DNA from: DATJLQ01 sp035509415
Lineage (GTDB): Bacteria > Pseudomonadota > Alphaproteobacteria > JACZXZ01
Length of the DNA: 64,000 bases
Reading direction: 5' to 3'
NCBI GenBank assembly: GCA_035509415.1
Contig: DATJLQ010000233.1
Location: forward strand, 1-64,000
In this document: one piece after another, positions 57,958 through 64,000 of the stretch
How positions within the stretch are numbered: the first letter of the stretch is position 1
How the letters are laid out: each line of letters opens with the position of its first letter
The notes under the pieces: model-generated
What the model was told of the DNA's origin: nothing
What the model saw: the letters and a program-made list of their open reading frames with translations, nothing else
Databases searched by the model: none
Translations under genes and position numbers: made by a program

Positions 57958-58175
57958 CGCTTTTCCCGTGCTCGCGCACGCACCTCGCGGCCGCGCGACG
58001 GACCCTGCACGCGCAAGGAACCCTTCACGCGCAAGGGACCCTGCACGCGCGCGATCATCGCCTCGAGCGTGCCGTAGGCGCCATAGAGCTCGTCGAGCCG
58101 GTGCACGTCCAGCCGGAGCCCGGCCGCGCGCGCGCGGGCCTCGAAGGTCGATTTCGACGAGCGCGCCTTCGCCAC
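57954..58175 (-). CDS. Small AtzG-like partner protein of the amidase (tentative)
   Basis: A 73-residue GTG-start protein between the permease and amidase genes, overlapping the amidase start by 4 bases. Its first 45 residues (TFEARARAAGLRLDVHRLDELYGAYGTLEAMIARVQGP) form a helix pair like the AtzG/DUF4089 proteins that stabilise AtzE-type amidases. The rest is built from an 18-bp repeat reading VQGPLR-VKGSLR-VQGPSR, followed by a basic tail. Family assignment rests on size, place and helix pattern, not on a diagnostic motif. Confidence 0.5.
   Translation of the reverse strand: MAKARSSKSTFEARARAAGLRLDVHRLDELYGAYGTLEAMIARVQGPLRVKGSLRVQGPSRGREVRARAREKR
58003..58056. repeat. 18-bp tandem repeat inside the AtzG-like gene
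   Basis: Units start at 58003, 58021 and 58039. The first two share 16 of 18 bases, and the third matches over its first 12. The period is six codons, so the repeat adds VxGxxR blocks to the protein C-terminus without shifting the frame. Confidence 0.85.
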
Positions 58176-58185
58176 GGCCCGGACC

Positions 58186-58944
58186 TCAGCTCGCCTGGTC
58201 GTGGGCGCGCGTCGCCCAGAAGGTCACGTGGCGCTCGAGCCAGGCGAAGATCTCGTACATCACCACACCCATGACCGCGACCACGACCAGGCCCGCGAAC
58301 ACGAGCGGCATGTCGAAGCGCCCGCCCGCGACCATCATGAGGTATCCGATGCCGGCGTTCGACGCGACCGTCTCCGAGATCACCGATCCCACGAAGGCGA
58401 GGCCGATCGCGACCTTGAGGGAGGCGAAGAAATAGGGCATCGAGCGGGGAATGCCGATCTTGACCAGGATCTGCCATGGGCGCGCGCCGAGGACGCGCAT
58501 CACGTCCTTGAGCTCCGGCTCGATGGTCGTGAGGCCCGCCGCGACGTTGACCATAATCGGGAAGAAGGCGAGCAGGAACGCGATGATGACCGCCGGGATG
58601 GTGCCGATGCCGAACCACACCACCACGATCGGCATGAGCGCCACCTTCGGGATCGAGTTGAATCCGATCATCATCGGATAGACGCCGTCATAGACGAAGC
58701 GCGACGAGCCGATCGCGAGGCCGAGCAGCAATCCGAACAGGACCGCGAGGCCGAACCCCACCAAGGTCGTGAACAGGGTCTGGAGCGCGTTGGTCGCGAT
58801 CGGGTGCGCGTAGGCGACGAGCGCCGAGACGATCTCGGTCGGCGTCGGCAGGATGAAGTCCGCGACCTTGAACGCCGTGCACACGAGCTGCCAGGCCAGG
58901 AGGAAGCCGATCGTAATGATCCAGGGCGTGAGCCGCTTCGTCAT
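58186..58944 (-). CDS. ABC transporter permease (SsuC/TauC-type)
   Basis: A 252-residue inner-membrane protein with 6 hydrophobic segments. It shows GFNSIPKVALMPIVVVWFGIG (near residue 95) and the EAA coupling loop (MRVLGARPWQILVKIGIPRSMPYFFASLK, near residue 148-178) of the nitrate/taurine importer permeases. It lies 7 bp after the ATPase and 10 bp before the AtzG-like gene. Confidence 0.92.
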   Translation of the reverse strand: MTKRLTPWIITIGFLLAWQLVCTAFKVADFILPTPTEIVSALVAYAHPIATNALQTLFTTLVGFGLAVLFGLLLGLAIGSSRFVYDGVYPMMIGFNSIPKVALMPIVVVWFGIGTIPAVIIAFLLAFFPIMVNVAAGLTTIEPELKDVMRVLGARPWQILVKIGIPRSMPYFFASLKVAIGLAFVGSVISETVASNAGIGYLMMVAGGRFDMPLVFAGLVVVAVMGVVMYEIFAWLERHVTFWATRAHDQAS

Positions 58945-58951
58945 GGCCGCC

Positions 58952-59782
58952 TCACGTCCCGCGATCGAGCGCTATCTGCGCGCGCAAGGCGTGGGTGATC
59001 TCGATGAAGTCCTGCTCGTAGGTCACGTCGAGCCGGCGCGGGCGCGGGAACGGAATCGTCGTGCGCGAGACCACGCGCCCCGGGCGCGCGCTGATGACGT
59101 AGACCGTGTCGGCGAGATAGACCGCTTCGCGCAGATCGTGGGTCACGAGCACCACGGTCGGGCGCCGGCTCAGCCACAAATCCTGCACCACGTCCCACAG
59201 CTCCTCGCGCGTGAAGGGATCGAGGGCGGCGAAGGGCTCGTCGAGGAGAAGCTGCTGCGGCGCGTGGATGAGGGCGCGGCACAACGAGCTGCGTTGCTGC
59301 ATCCCGCCCGAGAGCTGCCACGGATACCTGCCCTCGAAGCCCGCGAGCCCGACGGCGGCCAGGAGCTTTTCCGCCTCGGCCTCGAATTCCGCGCGCTTGC
59401 GGCGGAACTGGGAGGCGTAGGGCTCGACGATCTCGAGCGGCAGGAGCACGTTCGCGAGCGTCGTGCGCCAGGGCAAGAGATTCGCGTGCTGGAACGCCAT
59501 GCCGCAGATCTTCAAGGGCCCGGTCACGCGCTCGCCCGCGACCGTGACCCTGCCCGAGAGCGGCAGATGAAGGCCCGAGATGAGTTTCAGGAGCGAGGAT
59601 TTGCCGCACCCGCTCGGCCCCACCACGGCGACGAACTCGCCGCGCCCGATCTCGAGCGAGGCGTTCTCGAGGGCGAGCGTCGGCGACGCGCCGCCATAGG
59701 TCAGGCTCGCATTTTCGACGACGATGAAGGGCGCAGCACCCGAGGCCCGCGCGTCGCTGCCGGCGTCATTTCCGCTTTGCAC
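58952..59782 (-). CDS. ABC transporter ATP-binding protein (SsuB/TauB-type)
   Basis: A 276-residue ATPase: Walker [10 protein letters not shown] (near residue 55), Q-loop FQHANLLPWR (near 98), signature LSGGMQQRSSLCRAL (near 158) and Walker B LLLDEPFAALD (near 178). The first 16 residues are a polar extension with a GTG start; it overlaps the RraA-type gene by 17 bp. The helical insert between Q-loop and signature (YASQFRRKRAEFEAEAEKL) is longer than in the 32520 paralogue. Confidence 0.92.
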   Translation of the reverse strand: MQSGNDAGSDARASGAAPFIVVENASLTYGGASPTLALENASLEIGRGEFVAVVGPSGCGKSSLLKLISGLHLPLSGRVTVAGERVTGPLKICGMAFQHANLLPWRTTLANVLLPLEIVEPYASQFRRKRAEFEAEAEKLLAAVGLAGFEGRYPWQLSGGMQQRSSLCRALIHAPQQLLLDEPFAALDPFTREELWDVVQDLWLSRRPTVVLVTHDLREAVYLADTVYVISARPGRVVSRTTIPFPRPRRLDVTYEQDFIEITHALRAQIALDRGT

Positions 59783-60479
59783 GGTCCCAATCCTCGAATT
59801 CGGCGCGCGCGGACTCGCCCGGCGGATAAAGGCCCGCGAGGCTGCGCCCTTGGGCGATGCGCTCGGCGGCGAAGCCGTCGTAACGCGCGAGCCGCACCGC
59901 CTCCTCCGCGACCTCGACGGCGAGCGAAGCCGGGATCGCGACCACGCCTTCCGCGTCGCCCACGATCACGTCGCCCGGAAAGATCGCGACCTTGGCGCAG
60001 CCGACCGGCTCATCGAGGGCCGCCGCGTGGAGGCGAAGGAAGCTCGGCGCCGGCGCGGGCCGCACATGGTAGGCGGGAAAGCCGAGCGCCGCGACCTCGG
60101 TCACGTCGCGATAGCCGCCATCGGTCACGACACCCGCGACACCGCGCGCCTTGAGCCGGCCGATCAGAAGATTGCCGCAGCAGCACGCCTCGGTCTCCTC
60201 GCCGGTCGCGAGCACGAGCACGCTTTCCGGCGGGCATTCCTCGAAGGCGCGCTGATGGAGGCCGAGGCCGCCGCCGGCCTTCCCCTCGAGATCCTCGCGC
60301 GCCGGAATGAAGCGGAGCGTGTAGGCAGGCCCCACCATGCGCGGCGTGTCGCGCGCGACCGGGATCACGCCGCGCAGAAGCACGTTCCTATAGCCGCGCC
60401 GATAGAGGCACGTGGTCAGGGTCGAGAGTCCGACCGCGCCGAGCTTCGCCCGCGTCTCGGCACTCAATGGGTGCGCCAT
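59766..60479 (-). CDS. RraA/4-hydroxy-4-methyl-2-oxoglutarate aldolase-like protein
   Basis: A 237-residue RraA-fold protein. The metal- and phosphate-binding region is GNLLIGRLKARGVAGVVTDGGYRDV (near residue 103-127), with the Asp/Arg/Asp pattern of HMG/CHA aldolases, and later FPGDVIVGDAEGVVAIP. Catabolic members split 4-carboxy- or 4-methyl-hydroxy-oxoglutarates or decarboxylate oxaloacetate. An RNase-E-inhibitor role is less likely given its length and catabolic neighbours. 60 bp after the dioxygenase beta gene. Confidence 0.82.
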   Translation of the reverse strand: MAHPLSAETRAKLGAVGLSTLTTCLYRRGYRNVLLRGVIPVARDTPRMVGPAYTLRFIPAREDLEGKAGGGLGLHQRAFEECPPESVLVLATGEETEACCCGNLLIGRLKARGVAGVVTDGGYRDVTEVAALGFPAYHVRPAPAPSFLRLHAAALDEPVGCAKVAIFPGDVIVGDAEGVVAIPASLAVEVAEEAVRLARYDGFAAERIAQGRSLAGLYPPGESARAEFEDWDRAKRK

Positions 60480-60539
60480 CCGCCTCCTCCGGAGCCCGCC
60501 TCGATCATAGCATCTCCCCTTACCCCCGACAGGCCGGCC

Positions 60540-61025
60540 CTAGAGCGGGATCGCGATCAGCGAGTCGATCTTCGAGCCGTCGAGGATCACGGCGCGCGCG
60601 CGGAAACGGCAGCGTCCCTCCTCGCGCACGATCTCGTCGACATATTCGCCGCACGCGAACAGCGTCATCTCGCCCGTGAGCATGATGCGCACGCAAAGAA
60701 AGCTCGTGCGCACCTCGGCGCTGCCGTCCAGCCGCCGCGCGATCTCGCTCTCGGAAAGGACGTGCCGATAGCGGTGGGGCTCGTAGACGTTGGCCTTCTC
60801 GGTCGCCTCGATGCGGTCGAACAGCATCGCGCGGTTCGAGCACAGCATGATCGAGAGCGGATAGCCGCGCTCGACGTTGTCGCGCGTCGTGATGCGGTAG
60901 CGGCATTGGGCGGCGAAGAATTCCGGCCAGCGTCCGAACTCGCCGCGGTCGAGCGCGTTGGCGTAGTCGCGCAGGAGGGCGCGGATCTCAGGCTCGCTGG
61001 GCGCGTCCTGCGCGGCCTCGCTCAT
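60540..61025 (-). CDS. Ring-hydroxylating dioxygenase beta subunit
   Basis: A 161-residue protein of the aromatic-ring-hydroxylating dioxygenase small-subunit family (NTF2-like fold). It has EIRALLRDYANALDRGEFGRWPEFFAAQCRYRI at the N-terminus, the central HRYRHVLSE segment, and RARAVILDGSKIDSLIAIPL at the end. It has no catalytic residues of its own and holds the alpha trimer together. It starts directly after the alpha stop with no gap. Confidence 0.9.
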   Translation of the reverse strand: MSEAAQDAPSEPEIRALLRDYANALDRGEFGRWPEFFAAQCRYRITTRDNVERGYPLSIMLCSNRAMLFDRIEATEKANVYEPHRYRHVLSESEIARRLDGSAEVRTSFLCVRIMLTGEMTLFACGEYVDEIVREEGRCRFRARAVILDGSKIDSLIAIPL

Positions 61026-62285
61026 CTAGAGGCCCGTGAGCGCGCGATAGCCGGTCCAGAAACCGCGCACGCTGCCTTCCGACGCGCGCGAGCCCTCGAT
61101 GGGCGCGATGCCGCGCCCGCCCAGCTCCATCACCGACGCCTTGTGTTTGTCGCCCTCGATGCTGCGCTGGATGAGCGCCCCCACCATGCCGTCCTCCATC
61201 GAGATGAGGCCGGCGGGGCCCATCATGTTCGCCTGCGCGAGGCGCTTCTCGCGCCGCGCTTCGTCGTCGTCGGCATAGCCGAAGGCGGTCCAATAGAGCT
61301 CGGTCTGGCGCGGCCCGAGCGGGCGCACGCGGCGGAAGGCGAGGCTATTGCGCAGCTGCTGCAGCACGAAGCACGGGAACACCGTCTGCACCGCGAGCGA
61401 CACGCGGTCGCCGAAATCGTCCCAGAAGTCGGTCAGCACCGGGTCGCGCAGGCCGAAGCCGTAGGCCGACAGATCGCCCGCGCGCATCTCTTTCGAGGTC
61501 TGGTAGATCTCGCCGCCCGGATCGACCGTCATCTTCGAATAGCTGATATGGTGCCAGCCGCGCGCCCCCATCTCGATCCCGCCTTCCATGGTGAGGCGGT
61601 CCATCTTCATCACGCCATTGAAGGCGTGGAGCAAGGACGCGTGGTACGGGTCCTTGACGTTCTCCATGTAGAGCTTCCAATTGGAATGGAGCAGCTGGCT
61701 GTACTGGCCGAGGATTTCGATCGGCCGGCCGCACACGCGCTTGATGTTGGCGACATGGGCCGGGCCGATGTAGGTCTCGAAGTCGGTCGTCTCGGCGCTG
61801 AAGGTGCCGAAGACGAGCCCGCAAATTCTGTGGGTACGCAGCCGGTCGAGCCCGTGCTCGTCCTTGCGGAACGAGGGCGGCATGCCGCCTTTCCCGCGCA
61901 CGCCGCGCTCGAAGGCGACCGATTTCAGGTTGCCCGCGAGATCGAAGCACCAATTGTGATAGACGCACATGAACTGGCGCGCGTTCCCGGACCGCGCCAT
62001 GACGAGCTCGGTGCCCTTGTGCGAGCAGCGGTTGACGAAGGCGCGAATCTCGCCCGCCTCGTCGCGCACCACGACGACCGGCGTGTCGCCGACATGGGAC
62101 AGGACGTAGGCACCGGGCTCGGGCAACTCCGCCTCGAGGCCGAGGAAATGCCACGCAGGCCCGCGGAAGATTTTCGCCTGCTCGAGACGGTAGACCTCCT
62201 CGTCGGAGAAGACGATGAAGGGAGCGCGTGCTACTCCTTCCTCGGGCCAGGCGACGCGGCGCTTGATCTCCTCGGCTGCGTCCAT
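61026..62285 (-). CDS. Ring-hydroxylating dioxygenase alpha subunit (Rieske oxygenase)
   Basis: A 419-residue catalytic subunit. The Rieske ligands are Cys/His in NRCSHKGTEL (near residue 83) and Cys/His in MCVYHNWCF (near 103). The mononuclear iron site has the Asp-x2-His-x4-His pattern in NVKDPYHASLLH (near residue 200). It adds oxygen to an aromatic or heteroaromatic ring using electrons from a ferredoxin; no reductase or ferredoxin gene is adjacent. ATG 62285 was chosen over a TTG at 62321 because it fits the family start. It heads the minus-strand operon. Confidence 0.92.
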   Translation of the reverse strand: MDAAEEIKRRVAWPEEGVARAPFIVFSDEEVYRLEQAKIFRGPAWHFLGLEAELPEPGAYVLSHVGDTPVVVVRDEAGEIRAFVNRCSHKGTELVMARSGNARQFMCVYHNWCFDLAGNLKSVAFERGVRGKGGMPPSFRKDEHGLDRLRTHRICGLVFGTFSAETTDFETYIGPAHVANIKRVCGRPIEILGQYSQLLHSNWKLYMENVKDPYHASLLHAFNGVMKMDRLTMEGGIEMGARGWHHISYSKMTVDPGGEIYQTSKEMRAGDLSAYGFGLRDPVLTDFWDDFGDRVSLAVQTVFPCFVLQQLRNSLAFRRVRPLGPRQTELYWTAFGYADDDEARREKRLAQANMMGPAGLISMEDGMVGALIQRSIEGDKHKASVMELGGRGIAPIEGSRASEGSVRGFWTGYRALTGL

Positions 62286-62363
62286 GGCCTCAAGTCGCTC
62301 CGGGGCCCCGATCGACGGCAAGGAATCTTGACTTGGACGGGCCCATAGTGCTTATTATTAAAG

Positions 62364-62371
62364 GGTATACC
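62364..62371. promoter_or_regulatory. Palindrome GGTATACC in the divergent promoter region
   Basis: A self-complementary 8-bp site in the AT-rich part (62350-62385) of the 255-bp gap between the divergent dioxygenase and DapA-family genes. GTATAC-centred dyads occur in operators of GntR/FCD regulators, but no such gene is in this window. Confidence 0.25.
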
Positions 62372-62540
62372 GTAAGAATTCAACCCATGTACCACGACGT
62401 GAATCGGCCCGCGGCGCGGTCCCCGAAGGCGCCGCTGAAGCCGGGCCCGTCTCGAATCGGCCCGCCCCATGCCGCCGCGCGGACGCACGCTCGCCGATGC
62501 GAACCGAGCCCGTCCTTCGTCTAGGGAGATCGATCGAATC

Positions 62541-63491
62541 ATGACGAATCCGCTGACCGAGAGCGCCAAGGGCGTATTCATCATCGCCGCCACCCCGTTC
62601 ACCGACGCGGGTGCCATCGATTGGCCGAGCGTCGACACGATGGTCGAGTTCTATCTCGGCCACGGGGTCGACGGCATGACGATCCTGGGCATGATGGGCG
62701 AGGCGCAGAAGCTGCTCGAGAGCGAATCGCTCGAGTTCACGCGCACCGTGCTGCGCCGCGTCGCGGGCCGCGTGCCGGTCGTGGTCGGCGTGAGCAGCCC
62801 CGGAACCGCGGGCCTGGTCAAGCTGAGCACGGTGGCGATGGAGGCGGGTGCTGCCGGGGTCATGATCGCCCCCATCCCCGGCATCAAGACCGAGACCCAG
62901 CTCCGCGCCTATTTCGACGACGTGATCGCGGCGCTCGGGCCGTCGGTGCCCGTGGTCTATCAGGATTATCCGCAATCGACCGGCGTCAACATCTCGGCCG
63001 ACTGCTTCGTCTCGATGGTCGACGCGCACCAGAGCCTCGTCATGTTCAAGCACGAGGACTGGCCGGGCCTGCGCAAGCTTGCGCGCATCCGGAAGGCGTG
63101 CAACGGCACGCTCCATCGGCGCGTGAGCATTCTCGCGGGCAATGGCGGACTCTATTTGCCGCAGGAGCTGCGGCGCGGCGCCGACGGGGCCATGACCGGC
63201 TTCGCGTTTCCCGAGATGCTGGTGGGCGTGTGCCGGCTCCACGCCGCGGGCAAGAGTGCGGAGGCCGAGGATTTGTTCGACACATATCTCCCGCTCGTGT
63301 GCTACGAGCAGCAGCCGGGCATCGGGCTCGCGATCCGGAAGGAAATCCTGCGCCGGCGCGGCGCGTTCCGCTCGGCCGCCCTGCGCGCGCCGGGGCCCAA
63401 GCTCGACGCCGACGACATGCGCGAGATCGATGCGCTGCTTGCGCGCTTGGCCGAGCGCCTCGACCGGGTCGGGCGCCAGGCCGCGGCCTAG
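62541..63491 (+). CDS. Dihydrodipicolinate synthase (DapA)-family lyase
   Basis: A 316-residue class I aldolase-fold protein. The Schiff-base lysine is in SLVMFKHEDW (near residue 163), the helper tyrosine in VVYQDYP (near 133), and the substrate loop reads GMMGEAQKL (near 50) in place of GTTGE. Its sequence is clearly different from the other DapA-family protein at 21789. It probably cleaves or condenses an oxo-acid product of the ring pathway. Divergent from the dioxygenase operon; the hydantoinase-type gene starts 23 bp later. Confidence 0.87.
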   Translation: MTNPLTESAKGVFIIAATPFTDAGAIDWPSVDTMVEFYLGHGVDGMTILGMMGEAQKLLESESLEFTRTVLRRVAGRVPVVVGVSSPGTAGLVKLSTVAMEAGAAGVMIAPIPGIKTETQLRAYFDDVIAALGPSVPVVYQDYPQSTGVNISADCFVSMVDAHQSLVMFKHEDWPGLRKLARIRKACNGTLHRRVSILAGNGGLYLPQELRRGADGAMTGFAFPEMLVGVCRLHAAGKSAEAEDLFDTYLPLVCYEQQPGIGLAIRKEILRRRGAFRSAALRAPGPKLDADDMREIDALLARLAERLDRVGRQAAA

Positions 63492-63514
63492 GCCGCGAAG
63501 CGGAGATCGGGCGA

Positions 63515-64000
63515 ATGGCCGAATTCGATCTTGTCCTGCGTAATGCGACGGTCGCGACCGCAATCGACCTTTACCGCGCCGACATCGGCGTCAAGGACGG
63601 ACGCATCTCGGCCCTCGGCGCCAAGCTCGGCGCGGGCGCGCGCGAGGTCGACGTCGCGGGCCGCATCGTGACCCCGGGCGGGGTCGACAGCCATTGCCAT
63701 ATCGAGCAGAAATCCGCCGCGGGCGTCATGACCGCGGACGATTTCTTCACCGGCACGCGCTCGGCCGCGTGCGGCGGCACGACCACGGTCATCCCCTTCG
63801 CGGCCCAGCATCGCGGCATGTCGATCCGCCAGGTGGTCAAGGACTATCACGCGTGCGCGACGCCCAAGGCCGCGGTCGACTACGCGTTCCACCTGATCCT
63901 GACCGACCCGACCGAGCAGGTGCTGGGCCAGGAGCTTCCGGCGCTCATCCGCGACGGCTACACCTCGTTCAAGATCTACATGACCTACGACGCGCTCAAG
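63515..64000 (+). CDS. Dihydropyrimidinase/D-hydantoinase-type cyclic amidohydrolase (5' part)
   Basis: The first 162 residues of an amidohydrolase cut by the window edge. It opens with the family strand FDLVLRNATVATAIDLYRADIGVKDGRI and has the metal ligand pair in VDSHCHIEQ (near residue 59-63) and GGTTTVIPF (near 88). The residues SFKIYMTYD at the end include the lysine that is carbamylated in hydantoinases. It opens cyclic ureides or imides. The catalytic C-terminal half is off the right edge. 23 bp after the DapA-family gene. Confidence 0.9.
   Translation, partial: MAEFDLVLRNATVATAIDLYRADIGVKDGRISALGAKLGAGAREVDVAGRIVTPGGVDSHCHIEQKSAAGVMTADDFFTGTRSAACGGTTTVIPFAAQHRGMSIRQVVKDYHACATPKAAVDYAFHLILTDPTEQVLGQELPALIRDGYTSFKIYMTYDALK

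Overview
The window is one continuous, very GC-rich (roughly 70%) bacterial chromosome segment, densely packed with genes in the style of a soil or freshwater alphaproteobacterium. The evidence is an alphaproteobacterial-type Tad/Cpa pilus locus, an MbfA-type ferritin-VIT fusion, a Tat-targeted petA Rieske protein, an alphaproteobacterial-style glutamate synthase pair, frequent GTG/TTG starts with ATGA or GTGA gene overlaps, and very many uptake ABC transporters. I cannot name the genus. No rRNA, tRNA, CRISPR array, transposase, integrase or prophage gene was seen.

Left part (1-19470): the end of a molybdenum hydroxylase operon (small and large subunits plus a polysaccharide-deacetylase-type hydrolase); a Sel1-repeat protein; an orphan cytochrome bc1 Rieske protein; an MFS exporter; a double-domain M16 peptidase; an HU-type protein; the MbfA-like iron exporter; an acyl-CoA synthetase; gltB-gltD (NADPH glutamate synthase) and a small ParB-fold protein.

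Middle part (19522-41676): three catabolic and transport blocks. 19522-22751 holds a 3-hydroxyisobutyrate-dehydrogenase-like enzyme, a carboxymuconolactone-decarboxylase-like protein, a lactonase-like metallo-beta-lactamase and a DapA-family lyase. 22878-31116 holds a branched-chain-amino-acid-type (Liv) ABC importer with two different binding proteins, followed by a fumarylacetoacetase-family hydrolase, a VOC-fold protein and a Rieske ferredoxin. 31449-37851 holds a nitrate/taurine-type ABC importer fused in one operon to an FAD oxidoreductase, a class III CoA-transferase, an enoyl-CoA hydratase and a seven-iron ferredoxin. Two LysR regulators, a glutamine amidotransferase-fold protein and a YeiH-type exporter close the block.

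Tad pilus part (41925-55235): flp pilin, cpaA, cpaB, cpaC, cpaD, tadZ(cpaE), tadA(cpaF), tadB, tadC, then tadG and two tadE-type pseudopilins on the minus strand. tadD sits inverted between tadC and tadG, and a receiver-less OmpR-type DNA-binding protein is divergent from the pilin. Both non-coding gaps that face operon starts carry TTAA-N7-TTAA-like boxes resembling the CtrA site.

Right part (55279-64000): a minus-strand set of Rieske dioxygenase alpha and beta subunits, an RraA-type aldolase, a nitrate/taurine-type ABC importer, a small AtzG-like protein and an amidase, facing a plus-strand DapA-family lyase and a dihydropyrimidinase-type cyclic amidohydrolase cut by the window edge. Together these look like a pathway that imports, oxidises and hydrolyses a nitrogen-containing ring compound; the substrate is not identifiable from sequence alone. 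The most unusual single element is a 14-bp repeat between livG and livF (26896-26955), which forms a chain of four five-codon mini-ORFs linked by stop-start overlaps.
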